A DNA stretch of 64,000 bases, from NCBI GenBank assembly GCA_024347235.1, contig AP025283.1:2046001-2110000 (forward strand). The letters are read 5' to 3'. Shown in pieces: positions 8,064-18,405 of the stretch. How positions within the stretch are numbered: the stretch's first letter is position 1; every line of letters starts with the position of its first letter. The DNA comes from Aliamphritea spongicola (lineage in GTDB: Bacteria; Pseudomonadota; Gammaproteobacteria; Pseudomonadales; Balneatricaceae). A program made the position numbers and the translations under genes. A model generated the notes under the pieces. It had not been told where the DNA came from. It saw only the letters and a program-made list of their open reading frames with translations, and made no database searches.

Positions 8064-8186
8064 AGTAAATCTCTTACGTGACAGGTCGGCTTAACAGTGA
8101 ATGCGCCAGTTATTTCAGCGTTAAAATGTCACCAGAGTTTTTCAGTTCAGGCATATTTTGTCGCAAGTCTTATCAGACAGATCGAC

Positions 8187-8206
8187 TGATACAATTTGAT
8201 ACATTT
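8187..8206. promoter_or_regulatory. Tandem 10-bp direct repeat upstream of the response regulator
   Basis: TGATACAATT is followed at once by TGATACATTT (8187-8196, 8197-8206). Head-to-tail 10-11 bp repeats are the usual binding layout of OmpR-family regulators, and the site lies 70 bases before such a gene. Autoregulation is inferred. Confidence 0.5.
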
Positions 8207-8275
8207 TTTTCATTGTTGTGTGCCCCGGAACCGATATCCTTGCAGCAGTGATAACCCCTGTGGACCCGCCCGGCT

Positions 8276-9000
8276 ATGCAAAACACCTCTCATATTCTCG
8301 TCGTTGATGATCATCAGGACATCCGTGATCTGGTGGCACGTTATCTGACGGAGCATGGCTACCGGGTCACAACCGCCAAAGACGGCAAGTCGATGAAAGC
8401 CGTGCTTAACAGCAGTGCGGTGGACCTGGTGATTCTGGATGTCATGATGCCCGGAGAGGACGGTTTAAGCCTGTGCCGCCATTTACGTGAACAGGGCCAG
8501 TTACCGGTGATAATGCTGACCGCCATGACGGAACAGACAGACCGGGTCGTGGGGCTTGAAATGGGGGCAGACGATTACCTGACCAAACCTTTCTTCCCCG
8601 GGAGTTGCTGGCACGGATTAAAGCGGTATTACGCAGAACCGCTGCGTTGCCGCCACAGAAAGAAGCGCTGGCGTCGCAAACCCTGAAATTTGACCGCTGG
8701 TTATTGGATGTCAGCCGCCGGGAGTTACTGGATTCTGACGGCGTGGCGGTGCCCCTGAGTACCGCAGAATTTAAACTCTTGTCGACCTTTCTCGCCCATC
8801 CTCATCATGTGCTGAGCCGGGAGCAATTGCTGGATCTTACCCAGGGCCGGCAGGCGGATGTGTTTGACCGCAGTATCGATAATCAGGTCAGCCGGCTGCG
8901 CCGCAAGGTGGAACAGAATCCCTCCAAACCCAGCCTGATAAAAACCGTCTGGGGTGGCGGCTACACCCTGACGGCAGATGTATCGAAGTATGAGCAGTAA
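8276..9000 (+). CDS. OmpR-family response regulator (one frameshift)
   Basis: Two-component regulator of about 242 residues. The receiver domain starts HILVVDDHQDIRD, has the phosphorylated Asp in LVILDVMMPGEDG and the Lys in DDYLTKPF. The C-terminal winged helix contains PLSTAEFKLLSTFLAHPHH and DRSIDNQVSRLRRKVE, ending TVWGGGYTL. One base is missing in the C run near 8597 (TKPFFPRELLARIK restored). It is followed directly by a histidine kinase gene, so the two form an operon. The signal and targets are unknown. Confidence 0.93.
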
Positions 9001-10374
9001 GTGATGATTGAATATCTCAGAAAGAGCCTGCCGGGCCGGGTAATCGGCCTGCTGATTTTAGGCTTTGGCCTGCTGAATGCAGCGACTGTGTACGTATTCT
9101 ATGAGGAGCGGGGCCGGGCAGTCCGGTTAAGTCAGATGGAAGATCTGGTGGCACGCAGCGTATCGATGGGCCGGTTGCTGGATGAAACGCCGTCTGAATT
9201 ACACGGGCAGATACTGGCAGCTATCTCCACAGAACGGCTGCAATTTACGCTGGATCACACCTCCAGAGTGAATCCGGATAATATGGCAGCGCCGGACCAT
9301 CCGCTGTTTCAGCAGCTGCTGGCGTCCAGCCCGGTAAATGATGCGGATAACAGTTTGTCGATCAGCCCCCGTTATTACTGGTGCTACAGCTGGATTAAAA
9401 ACCTTACTGTGCCGGATTTTACTTTTGGTGAAAATGAGGGGCGCCGGCCGATTGCTATTGTCTCTATTCAGCGGGAGCCGGGTAACTGGCTCAACGGGGT
9501 TCTGATGACGCCCAGCTCTTTCCCGGCTGGATTGCGGCAGTGTTGGTGGCGTTAGCGCTGTTTACCCTGTCGGTGGTGATGGTGGTGCTGATTGTACGGC
9601 GGGTCACCCGTCCGCTGGCGGAACTGATTGATGCCACCGATAAGATTGGCCGGGGTGAGCTGGATGCCTCCATTCCCTGCGGGGCCCTGAAGACGTTCGC
9701 CGCACAACCCGGGCGTTTAACCGCATGCGTGACCGGATAGAACGCTTTGTGCAAAACCGTACTCAGATGCTGGCCGCCGTTTCCCACGATTTACGTACCC
9801 CGATGACATCCTTACGGCTGCAGGCTGAGTTTGTGCCGGATCAGGCTGTTCGAGAAAAATTATCCATACGCTGGATGAAATGCAGGAAATGACGGAAGCC
9901 ACCCTGGCATTTACCCGGGAAGATGCCACCCGGGAAGAAAGCCGGCTGGTGGATTTGTCGGCACTGATTGGCAGCCTCTGCGATGACCTGCAGGATATTG
10001 GCCTGAATATAGAGTGCAGTGTGACAGAGCGTTTACCCTATGTTTGCCGGCCGGTGGGGCTGAAACGGGCGGTGAATAATCTGCTGGAAAATGCCTGTTA
10101 TTACGGTGGCGTGGCGAAAATCCATGTCCGGCAGGCGGCAGATGAAGTCATTATCAGTATTCGGGATAACGGCCCTGGCATTCCGGAGAAGGATTGGCAG
10201 CGGGTGTTTGATCCCTTTGTGCGCCTTGAGGATTCCCGTAACCGTAATACCGGTGGCATCGGGTTAGGGATGGCCATTGCCCGTTCCATTGTCCATGCCC
10301 ACGGTGGCGATATATATCTGCAGAATTTAACCCCACAGGGTTTTGAGGTGCAGTTACGGTTACCTCTTCAATAA
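9001..10374 (+). CDS. Sensor histidine kinase (three frameshifts)
   Basis: Membrane sensor kinase paired with the OmpR-type regulator just upstream. Order of parts: first membrane segment (VIGLLILGFGLLNAATVYVF), a periplasmic region of about 130 residues, second membrane segment (LALFTLSVVMVVLIV), HAMP linker (RRVTRPLAELIDATDKIGRG), H box (AAVSHDLRTPMTSLRLQ), N box (VNNLLENACYYG), G1 (IRDNGPGIP) and G2 (GGIGLGMAIARS). Breaks lie near 9525, 9700 and 9860. It starts at GTG 9001 or ATG 9004, directly after the regulator's stop. Restored length is about 458 residues. Confidence 0.9.
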
Positions 10375-10568
10375 ATCACAGGCTGTCAGATTGGGGATTA
10401 GAGTATAAAACAGGGTTGCTTTTGTGTGTTACAGCTGAAAAATCCACGCATATTCAATTTGTTAGCTTATTCGGGGCAGGTAACGGAACGTACTTGTCCG
10501 TGATTGTTTAATCAGGTTTCTTTCTTACACGTCAGAAACCACAGTTGTCGCCAGGAAAAGGTCCGTTC

Positions 10569-11375
10569 ATGCATTATTTCCGCTGTTTTTCTGTTTTTCG
10601 TCTGTTATCTGTTATGGGCCTTCTTCTTTTGCTGGCCGGCTGTAACAGCCAGAATGAAAAGCCCCGTACCTACGACATCATGTCCTTATATTCAGAACAG
10701 GATATACAGGATGTGATTGAAATCTCTGCCTCAGAAATAGAACGCCAGTCTGGCCATGAGCTGGTACTGCCGGAGATTAATTTCGTGACCGTTACCGAGC
10801 TTACGGACATGTTCCTCAAAGATGACGGAGAGGAAACGGCTGATCAGGAGTTACTGCACTATGTCCGTTCTGTGGGGGCAATCTATGATGATGACCGTAA
10901 AGCCGTATTCATTGTTGCAGAGAACTTTAATATCACAGCAAGCAACGAACGGGGCGCCAGAGATGAAGCTTACTATCATTTGCTGGGGACCATGACCCAT
11001 GAACTGGTACATGCGTTACAGGATCAGCTTTACGGGCTGAAATACAGCGAAGAAGACTACAGCACTCCGGATGCCAGAGCAGCGCTGCGCATGACCATTG
11101 AAGGTCATACTGAGCTGATCACTGCACTGGTATTACAGCAAATGGGTGTCATAGGTGAACTGGAAGATTATCACTCAGAAGCTGAGCATGATGTCGATCC
11201 CAGTGACCCTCAGGCGGTCTATGAAAACGACATGAGTGATATTTACCGCACCGGCTATGCCTTCTTCATGTATCAGCATGGAATTGGCGGCACTGCGCGC
11301 GCCTGGAAAATTCTCCGTAACCCGCCAGACCGGACAGAAGTTTTACGCAAACCTGAACTGTTTGAGTTTCAATAA
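10569..11375 (+). CDS. Lipoprotein with HExxH zinc metalloprotease motif
   Basis: Predicted lipoprotein of 268 residues with lipobox LLAGC near residue 25. A zinc-binding HELVH occurs in GTMTHELVHALQDQLYG, and a downstream Glu-rich segment (TIEGHTELITAL) could give the third ligand, as in gluzincin-type peptidases. The frame is intact. I placed the start at 10569 because AGGAAAAGG precedes it and the signal peptide follows at once. It is probably an envelope peptidase; the family name is not certain. It lies 195 bases after the kinase gene and may be controlled by that system. Confidence 0.7.
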   Translation: MHYFRCFSVFRLLSVMGLLLLLAGCNSQNEKPRTYDIMSLYSEQDIQDVIEISASEIERQSGHELVLPEINFVTVTELTDMFLKDDGEETADQELLHYVRSVGAIYDDDRKAVFIVAENFNITASNERGARDEAYYHLLGTMTHELVHALQDQLYGLKYSEEDYSTPDARAALRMTIEGHTELITALVLQQMGVIGELEDYHSEAEHDVDPSDPQAVYENDMSDIYRTGYAFFMYQHGIGGTARAWKILRNPPDRTEVLRKPELFEFQ

Positions 11376-11429
11376 TTTAGAACGGTACAGCGTGAAGCTG
11401 TATTGACTGTCGATAAGGATATTTAACTG

Positions 11430-11909
11430 ATGAAATTAACGTTTGCCAGAGCCGCTGTTGGCGCTTACCTGAGTATTGCATTATCCGGTTGTGTTGCGAC
11501 CAAACCTGTCGTGGATTATACCCCTGAACAGCTTGAGGTATTAGAGATCGCGCTGGACGGTGAAGGTATGGTCAGGGCCGGGGTTTATACGGATAACATT
11601 AATGATCTGATCTGGACCTGCCAGCGGGAATTTCCGGTCCATCTGGATGTAGATGTTAAGGATATGAAGGCTAAGGTGAAGCTGCAGGTCAGCGGAAGAT
11701 ATGTCCGTTCAGAAGCCCGTATGAATCACCTGGGTGAAATCACCACGGTGGCTAATGTGACGTCCTATGAAGAAGACGGCACCAATGCATACAGTTTTAA
11801 AACTGAGGTACAGCTGCGTCAGCAACGGGCGCGGGTTACTGTGGGACGCGGAGGCTCTACACTGGCAGGGTGCCCAACAGGCTGGTTTGATCTGGCGAAG
11901 GCTGAGTGA
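11430..11909 (+). CDS. Hypothetical lipoprotein
   Basis: Protein of 159 residues with a lipoprotein signal peptide (ARAAVGAYLSIALSGC, lipobox ALSGC). The mature part is predicted to be mostly beta strands (VHLDVDVKDMKAKVKLQVSG) and has two more cysteines. I do not recognise the family. AAGGAT precedes the ATG. The stop overlaps the next gene's start (TGATG), so the two are co-translated. Confidence 0.6.
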   Translation: MKLTFARAAVGAYLSIALSGCVATKPVVDYTPEQLEVLEIALDGEGMVRAGVYTDNINDLIWTCQREFPVHLDVDVKDMKAKVKLQVSGRYVRSEARMNHLGEITTVANVTSYEEDGTNAYSFKTEVQLRQQRARVTVGRGGSTLAGCPTGWFDLAKAE

Positions 11910-12617
11910 TGAAACTGGCCATCATAACTGGTGGTTCCCGTGGCCTGGGGCGGCACTTGTTCAGCAACTGGCTGATGATGGCTGGCACATTGCGGAGCTG
12001 TCCCGTTCCGGAAAGGGTGAATGGCATCACGACTGTGATCTGGCGGATACCGCTGCCGTCACGGCACTGGCTGCAGAGCTGTTACCGGCACTGGCGAAGC
12101 GTTCATGGGATGAAGTGCTGTTTGTAAATAATGCAGGGTATTTGCAGCCCATCAGTTCGGTGCAGCGCCTGACACCGGAACAGATCCGTAACAGCATTAC
12201 GGTGAATCAGGTATCACCCATGATACTGATGGCGGGGTTTGTTACTGCATTCCGTCGTTTTAGTGGCCGCAAAACGTTGGTGAACCTGTCATCCGGGGCG
12301 GCACTGAAAGGCTATGCCGGCTGGTCCATGTACTGTGCTTCCAAAGCGGCGGCAGAAAACTTTATTCATGCAATGGTGGATGAGGAACAGCATCAGGCTG
12401 AGCGGTTCACTGCAGTGAATTATGATCCGGGGTGATGGATACCGCCATGCAGACCGAGATTCGTCAGGCCGATGAGGCGGATTTTCCTGCTATTCAGCGT
12501 TTTCATGATTACCATACCGACGGTGTGCTGCGGCCTGCCGAAGCGGTTGCCACGGATCTGCTGACTAAATACCGGCGGGGCTTCAGTAACGGCATTCGCT
12601 ATTCCGTGGCGGACTGA
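11909..12617 (+). CDS. Short-chain dehydrogenase/reductase, benzil reductase-like (frameshifts)
   Basis: Classical SDR using NAD(P)H. The cofactor motif is TGGSRGLG at the N-terminus, followed by NNAG (LFVNNAGYLQP), the catalytic Ser (VNLSSGAALKG) and YxxxK (YCASKAAAENF). The C-terminal part matches sepiapterin/benzil reductase-type SDRs (YDPGVMDTAMQTEIR). Breaks occur near 11950-11960 and at 12433 and are single-base. Restored length is about 236 residues. It is translationally coupled to the lipoprotein gene upstream. The substrate is not known. Confidence 0.82.
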
Positions 12618-12631
12618 CTCTTTTTCTTTCC

Positions 12632-12659
12632 CACTGCTCCGAGAGGGTTCGGGGCAGTG
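12632..12659 (+). terminator. Terminator after the SDR gene
   Basis: CACTGCTCCG (12632-12641) pairs with CGGGGCAGTG (12650-12659), with one T-G pair. It is followed by CTTTCT. Confidence 0.55.
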
Positions 12660-12706
12660 CTTTCTAGTAAGCCCTTCATCCATAAGCTTTTCGAAAATTA
12701 ATTTTT

Positions 12707-12723
12707 CTTAAGATTGCCTTAAG
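12707..12723 (+). promoter_or_regulatory. PmrA/QseB-like direct repeat upstream of cytochrome operon
   Basis: CTTAAG-ATTGC-CTTAAG: two identical hexamers with 11-bp spacing, the same as the known PmrA-type box (YTTAAK-N5-YTTAAK). It lies 48 bases before the cytochrome b561 start. An OmpR-family regulator is implied; which one is unknown. Confidence 0.6.
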
Positions 12724-12770
12724 TATTCAAATTTAGTCTGGCATCAGATCGAATTTACAGGGCAATTCTG

Positions 12771-13373
12771 ATGCAGAACCTTTCCAAATCTTATTACCAA
12801 ACCCAGGCGGCTGAGCCTGCGGGGCAGATTAAAGTCTGGGATCCGCTGGTACGTATTTTCACTGGTCGCTGGTGGTTTTGTTTTTCACGGCGTATATCTC
12901 CGAAGATGATCTGCAAACCGTGCATTTCTATGCCGGCTACGGGGTCGCATTTTTGATTACCTTTCGTCTTTTATGGGGCTGATCGGCAGCCGCTATGCAC
13001 GCTTCAGCAACTTTGTGACCTCTTACGCTGAGTTAAAAGCCTATCTGAAAAGCCTGTTGTCCCTGCGGGTAAAACACTATACCGGCCACAATCCTGCCGG
13101 TGGTTGGATGGTTGTACTGCTGTTAGTGACGCTGACTTTACTGAGCGTCTCCGGTTTGCTGCTGGCGGCTGCAGAAGGTGAAGGCCCGCTGGCGAGCTGG
13201 TATGTGGCAGGGCACTGGCTGATGTCGGAGTCTGTCATGGAACCGCTCCATGAGTTTGCCGCTAACTTTATGATTTCACTGATCGTTATTCACATCGCCG
13301 GTGTTCTGTTCAGCTCTGTCCTGCATAAGGAAAACCTGATCCGGGCGATGATTACCGGCAACAAAAACACTGA
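12771..13373 (+). CDS. Cytochrome b561-type membrane protein (frameshifted)
   Basis: Di-heme b-type cytochrome of the inner membrane that should pass quinol electrons to the two cytochromes c encoded next. It starts MQNLSKSYYQ, then KVWDPLVRIF with the conserved helix-1 histidine restored across a frame break near 12850. Later helices include GGWMVVLLLVTLTLLSVSGL and an H-rich pair (VMEPLHEFAANFMISLIVIH). A second slip near the end turns TGNKKH-stop into a read-through, so the true stop is TGA at 13371-13373. Length is about 201 residues. Confidence 0.84.
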
Positions 13374-13408
13374 TTATTCAAACGAATCTGGAACACGTGG
13401 TGACCGTT

Positions 13409-13803
13409 ATGATGACTGCAAACCGTTTAAGCCTGACCTTTGGTTGTATTGGTATTCTGTTGTTGAGCAGCAGTGTTTTCGCTGCCCCGGCCGATGATCT
13501 GCTGAGCAAATATAAGGGCCAGGGGTTAATACCGTCAGTGCTGAAGCGGGAAAGGCGCTGTGGTTTAACAAATTTGCCGGTCGCAGCTGTACGGATTGCC
13601 ATGGGGAAAGCCTCACAGAAGCTGGCCAGCATAACCGTACTGCTAAGCCAATTGCGCCAATGGCACCTTCAGTGAACGCGTTGCGGTTAACGGATGAGAA
13701 AAAGATCGAAAAGTGGTTTCTGCGTAACTGTAAATCAACCCTGAAGCGGGCGTGCAGCCTGCAGGAAAAAGCCGATGTACTGGCCTGGTTAAAGGAGCAA
13801 TAA
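13409..13803 (+). CDS. DUF1924 cytochrome c, SHP type (frameshifted)
   Basis: Periplasmic monoheme cytochrome c of the sphaeroides heme protein type. It has a signal peptide (LSLTFGCIGILLLSSSVFAA), one heme motif CTDCH in GRSCTDCHGESLTEAG, and the DUF1924 tail with two further cysteines (RNCKSTLKRACSLQEK) and ending VLAWLKEQ. SHP proteins bind oxygen or NO at a heme whose sixth ligand is an Asn; that is family knowledge. Slips lie near 13530 and 13660. It follows the b561 gene by 35 bases and precedes the diheme cytochrome by 3. Confidence 0.85.
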
Positions 13804-13806
13804 AAT

Positions 13807-14348
13807 ATGCGTACAGTACTGTTCCGAACCGGCTGGCTGGCGGCCAGTGGCCTTTACTTTGCGGTGTGTATTTTGGTGTCAGTGCGCTGGCATCTGTGGC
13901 CACGGCATCTGATAAAAGCGCAATGGTTATGAAAGGACCGGTTCCGCCGGGGTACGAAAGGGCCTGTGGGGACTGTCATATGGCCTATCCTCCGGTGTTG
14001 CTGCCCGCCAGAAGCTGGGAAAAACTGATGGCCGGTCTGGAAAATCATTTTGATGACAATGCTGAACTGTTACCGGATGAACACGCGAAAGTACTTAAAT
14101 ATCTGATCAGCAATGCTGGCTTCGAAGGGCAGGGGTTATTACAGGATATGCAGGGCAAAGCGCCGTTGCGCATTACACATTTACCTGAATTCAGATACGA
14201 GCATGATGAACTGTCTGCAGCGATGACCACTGAAAATTCGGGTGTGATTAGCATGAGTAACTGCGATGCCTGTCATCAGGATACGGCACTGGCCCGGTTT
14301 GAAGAGGACATGATTAACATTCCCGGCTTTGGTTCCTGGGAGGACTGA
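13807..14348 (+). CDS. Diheme cytochrome c (DHC type)
   Basis: Periplasmic diheme cytochrome c, the usual electron donor to SHP. Heme motifs are CGDCH (RACGDCHMAYPPVLL) near residue 57 and CDACH (SNCDACHQDTAL) near the end; the segment RSWEKLMAGLENHFDDNAEL is typical. The ATG at 13807 gives a signal peptide if one T is added to the short run near 13850 (ASGLLLCGVYFGVSALA). It completes a b561-SHP-DHC set as described from Rhodobacter and Shewanella. A strong hairpin follows the stop. Confidence 0.85.
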
Positions 14349-14367
14349 AGACTCTGCACTGGCAGAG

Positions 14368-14393
14368 GCCCGCAGCAGCTGGCTGCTGCGGGC
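14368..14393 (+). terminator. Terminator of the cytochrome operon
   Basis: GCCCGCAGCAG (14368-14378) pairs with CTGCTGCGGGC (14383-14393) around a CTGG loop. It lies between convergent genes. Confidence 0.65.
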
Positions 14394-14402
14394 GCTTATC
14401 TG

Positions 14403-14999
14403 TCAGAGGTAATCCCGTACATCCAGAGTTTCCCCGTGGTGGCCGGTCAGCGCTGCAATGTAGCCGCTGGCCGTGTCCGCCGCACTGATGCCGGTGCTGC
14501 TGTCCATGCCCATCATTTCCATGGTTTCCTTCACGAAGGCAGGAGCGACAACATTGAGGTTAATACGGGTTTCTTCCAGCGCGGCTGCCAGAACAAAGCT
14601 TTGCAGCGCACCGTTGGCCATGGCAATGCTGGCACTGCCTGGCATAGGTTCTTTGGCAAGAATCCCTGAGGTCAGCGTGACTGAGCCGCCATCGTTGATG
14701 AACTCGCTGCCCAGGCGAATCAGGTTAATCTGGCCCATCAGTTTATTATTAAGTGCTAACTGGTAATCGCTGTCCTGCAGTTGTGTCAGCGGTGCGAAAT
14801 TAGCCAGGCCGGCGGTGGAAATGACTGCGTCGACAGGACCTGTGGTTGCAAACATTTCACGGATGCTGGCCGGATTGCCCAGATCGACCTGAATATCGCC
14901 GCCACTGTAGGCCGCCCGGATCACCTGATGCTCTGCTGAAAGCTTGTCTGCAAGTGCTTTGCCGATAGTACCTGTCGCGCCAATGATAAGAATTTTCAT
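14403..14999 (-). CDS. Short SDR-family protein lacking the catalytic Tyr
   Basis: 198-residue Rossmann protein with the NAD(P) motif GATGTIGKALADKL at the start, intact. The usual YxxxK is absent: the matching place reads PGSASIAMANGALQSFVLAA, so Tyr is not present. This matches the Lin1944-like SDR subgroup, known to lack the normal active site and of unknown function. It diverges from a LysR gene 125 bases away, the usual sign of control by that regulator. Confidence 0.8.
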   Translation of the reverse strand: MKILIIGATGTIGKALADKLSAEHQVIRAAYSGGDIQVDLGNPASIREMFATTGPVDAVISTAGLANFAPLTQLQDSDYQLALNNKLMGQINLIRLGSEFINDGGSVTLTSGILAKEPMPGSASIAMANGALQSFVLAAALEETRINLNVVAPAFVKETMEMMGMDSSTGISAADTASGYIAALTGHHGETLDVRDYL

Positions 15000-15123
15000 G
15001 TGTCTTTCTCCGTTAAAAATCTGAATATTGATCGGTTGATTGTTATGCTAGTGTTGTGCGTTAATCAGAAAAACAGTGTGTTTGTGAAAAGATATTTCTC
15101 TAAATCAGAATAATGGTGCTGAA

Positions 15124-16025
15124 GTGGATCTGTTAAAGGCAATGCATACCTTCCGGACGGTGGTTGAACAGGAAAGCTTTTCGGCGGCTGCCAGGAAACT
15201 TAATGTGGTTACTTCGGCGGTCAGCCGGCAGATTAATGACCTGGAAGCACATTTTGGTTGCCGGTTATTACAGCGGACAACCCGTTCCATGACCTTAACG
15301 GAAGAAGGCCGGGAATATCTGGCGGGTTTCAGTGAGATCCTCGACCGGCTGGCATCATTGCAGGACGATATGAGCGAGCGGCAGCAAGTCGTGGCGGGAG
15401 AGTTACGGATCACTTCCCGATGCATTCACTGTGTTTTGGCTTACAGCCGCTGATCAGCCGTTATATCCGTGAATATCCGCAGGTGAAAGTCTCCTGGACG
15501 ATCATGAACCGTTTTGTCAATTTAGTGGAAGAGGGCATCGATCTGGCTATCCGGGTAGGGGATCTGCCGGATTCCGGACTGGTCGCCCGGCGAATCGGAA
15601 CCATGGCTGTTTATTGCGTGGCAAATCCGGATTATCTGGTAAAACACGGTGTGCCTGAGCATCCGAAGCAACTGGCGGATCATCACTGTATTCTCGATGC
15701 ATCTATCCGCCAGCCGGGCCGTTGGCGCTTTCAGGTGGATAACACAACCCGTTATTTCAGTGTCCGTCCGGTGCTTGAGGTGAACGGCGGAGAGCCGGCA
15801 GCAGAGTTTGCCGCAGACGGGCTGGGCATCGCGCTGTTACCGGACTTCCTTGTACGCAAGTATCTGGATAGCGGACGGCTGGTCAGAATACTGGATGACT
15901 ATCTGATGCCGCCGTCTCCGGTGTCGGTTGTTTACCCGGCGAACCGGGTGATGAAGGCAAGCCAGCGGGCCATGATTGATTTTCTGGTGGCCAATCCGCT
16001 TTCGGAAACGCCGGAAACATCTTGA
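15124..16025 (+). CDS. LysR family transcriptional regulator (one frameshift)
   Basis: LTTR of about 300 residues. The N-terminal helix-turn-helix is clear (ESFSAAARKLNVVTSAVSRQ, then FGCRLLQRTTRSMTLTEEG). The effector domain follows with typical blocks (EEGIDLAIRVGDLPDSGLVA, AADGLGIALLPDFLV). One C is missing near 15415 (ITSPMHSLCFGLQPL restored). The start is GTG at 15124; the next ATG (15142) would cut the first helix. It diverges from the SDR-like gene and probably regulates it. Confidence 0.88.
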
Positions 16026-16028
16026 AGC

Positions 16029-16845
16029 TCAGAAACGGGGCGTAAACAGCTGTTCAGTGTCAGTCATATCATTACCGATGCCCTGCTCCACAAAGGTCGG
16101 CAGCGATTCCTGCTGACGGTCCACCACGCCACATTTTGCCAGTGCCTGTCGCAGGTCCGGTGTTTTACCAAGGTACTCCCAGACGGTACGGATACAGCTG
16201 ATTTGCTGACTTCCCTCTGCAGAGAAGCCGACCAGCAGGCCGGGTAAATAACGTGGCTCACTGTGCTCGGAGGGGTACAGAAATGTAGCGTTCAGGCTAC
16301 GCCCCTGACCCTGTTCCCGCTCGTAGATAGCGATACGGTTACAGCCTTCCATAATGATCCCGGAGTATTTAAGGGTGGCCGGCAGCATAAAAGTTTATCC
16401 ATTTGCCGTTCCACGGTTTTCACCAGCCATTTGCCATCTTCCTGATAGATTCTCGACAGCGAGCGGATGCAGTGCCCCTTTACCGGGTCCGGAATGATGT
16501 AGGCGTGATAATACCCTTCGTGTCGCTCAAAGAAGCCCGCTGTGGTGTGTTCGCTGGTTGTGAGGTCTTCAACAATGCGCTGAAAACGGTTTTTGCGCTG
16601 ATTAAACCGGGGAGGCCTTAAACGGATAATTTCCGGAAACTGTCGGCGCTGAGCAGAATTTCATGTTCTTCTACACCGAAAAAATCACAAATTTTTCTCA
16701 GACTCGCCAGCGAAGGTTCGGAATGCCCGTTAAGGTATTTACTGAATTGCTGCCGGTTAATGCCTGCCCGGCGGCAGATGTCGGATATGGAGTGGCCGTA
16801 GCTGCACAGCAGGCGGATATTTTCAGACAGCGCTGACAGAGGCAT
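16029..16845 (-). CDS. XRE-type regulator with C-terminal sensor-like domain (frameshifts)
   Basis: DNA-binding helix-turn-helix of the XRE/Cro type at residues 1-70 (SISDICRRAGINRQQFSKYL, then SLASLRKICDFFGV), joined to a C-terminal region of about 200 residues (FFERHEGYYHAYIIPDP, then MEGCNRIAIYEREQGQG). The join needs one base at the false stop at 16618-16620 and another near 16388. The C-terminus is not a cupin, so it is not classical PuuR. It diverges from the gamma-glutamyl-polyamine genes with three 11-bp direct repeats between, suggesting it regulates them. Confidence 0.72.
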
Positions 16846-16869
16846 AACAGGTCATCCTGTAAATTAACT

Positions 16870-16902
16870 GTATTTATATCGTATTTATGCCAGTTTATGC
16901 TC
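16870..16902. promoter_or_regulatory. Three 11-bp direct repeats between XRE gene and puuA-like gene
   Basis: GTATTTATATC (16870-16880), GTATTTATGCC (16881-16891) and AGTTTATGCTC (16892-16902) follow each other without gaps. One-turn spacing fits a regulator lying along one face of the helix. It lies 25 bases from the XRE start and about 134 from the puuA start. Confidence 0.5.
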
Positions 16903-17035
16903 TTAGCGTTCAGTTAGCATCAGTTATTTGCTGCTTAACCCATATCAAATTCGAATGATGCTTCATATCATAGATACATCTGCCGGTACTTATTAAAGCA
17001 GCCGGCGCTGATAACCAATATTCGGGAAGTGTTCT

Positions 17036-18405
17036 ATGTCTGCTGATTCATCTGCAAAACCTTCGTATAGCGCTGAGCTGGACTGGCTGGCCGCCAATCC
17101 GGAAATTAAACATATCACCGCCGGGGTAACTGATCTTAACGGTGTGCTCAGGGGAAGCGGTTGCCGGTATCGCAGGCCGGTAAAATTCTCAGTGGCAGCT
17201 TGCGTATGCCGCCGTCCAGCCTGTCCAGTGATATCTGGGGGCGATATCGAAGATAATCAGTATGCGGATCTGACCGGCGATGGCGACGGCATTTGCCAGT
17301 ACACCGGCCGTGGAGTGTTACCGGTGAACTGGACCGCGGCTCCCCATGCATTTATCCCTTTGTGGATGACCGATGAACAGGGAGAACCGTTTCCCGGTGA
17401 TCCCCGTGGCGCACTGGCTGCGGTGCAGAAAGCCTATGCTGATCTGGGACTGACCCCGGTGGTTGCCACCGAACTGGAGTTTTACCTGTACAGCCTTGAA
17501 GACGGCCAGCCGGTGGCACCGTATTCGCCGGACGGGCAGCGCCAGTTTGATACCAGCGGGCTGCTTTCCATCGATGAAATGGATCAGATGGAAGTGCTGT
17601 TTAATAAAATATATGAAGCCTGTGAAGCACAGGATATACCGGCGGATGCGGCCATTTCCGAAGGCGGGGCGGGGCAGTACGAAATTAACCTTAACCACCT
17701 GGCAGACCCGCTGAAAGCAGCGGATAACACCGTCCTGTTCAAGCGTATTATCAAAGGGGTGGCCCGCCAGCTGGGCTATGGCGCAACCTTTATGGCGAAG
17801 CCTTACGGTGACCGGGCCGGTAACAGTATGCATGTACATTTCAGTGTGCTGGATGCTGACGGCAATAATATTTTTAACGACGGCACGGAAAGGGCAGCGA
17901 CAGCCTGTTGCATGCCGTCGGTGGTTTACTGGAAGCCCTGCCACAGCTGACCCTGATTTTTGCACCCCATTACAACTCTTACCGCCGGTTGCGGCCCCAT
18001 TCACTGGCCCCGACCAGCGTGACCTGGGGCTATGAAAACCGTACCGCTGCCATCCGTATTCCCGGTGGCCCAGCAGTTGCCCGCCGGATTGAACAGCGGG
18101 CTGCCGGTGCGGATGCTAATCCTTATCTGGTACTGGCTGCACACTTGGGTGCTGCGCTGGAAGGCATGCAGCAAAAGCTCGATCCGGGTGCGCCGGTGGA
18201 AGGGTGGAACTATGAAGCAGAGGCACCGAAAATTCCAACGGAATGGGCCAATGCGATTGATCTGTTTGAGCAGGGCACCATGGCACAGAAGGTATTCCAT
18301 CCGGCGTTGCACAAGCAGTTTATCAGCCTGAAGCGGCATGAGCTGGTGGCCTTTAAGCAGCGGGTATCGGAATTTGAATATGCCAGCTATCTGGAGGACG
18401 TGTGA
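17036..18405 (+). CDS. puuA: Glutamine synthetase family protein, PuuA-like (frameshifts)
   Basis: ATP-dependent ligase of the glutamine synthetase fold, probably gamma-glutamylputrescine synthetase, the first step of polyamine use through gamma-glutamyl intermediates. Catalytic-domain landmarks are VVATELEFYLY, AISEGGAGQYEINLNH, FMAKPYGDRAGNSMHVHFS and YENRTAAIRIPGG. Breaks lie near 17155, 17225 and 17905; the restored length of about 456 residues is normal. The next gene overlaps its stop by one base and encodes a PuuB-like oxidase, which supports the polyamine role over true GlnA. Confidence 0.85.
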
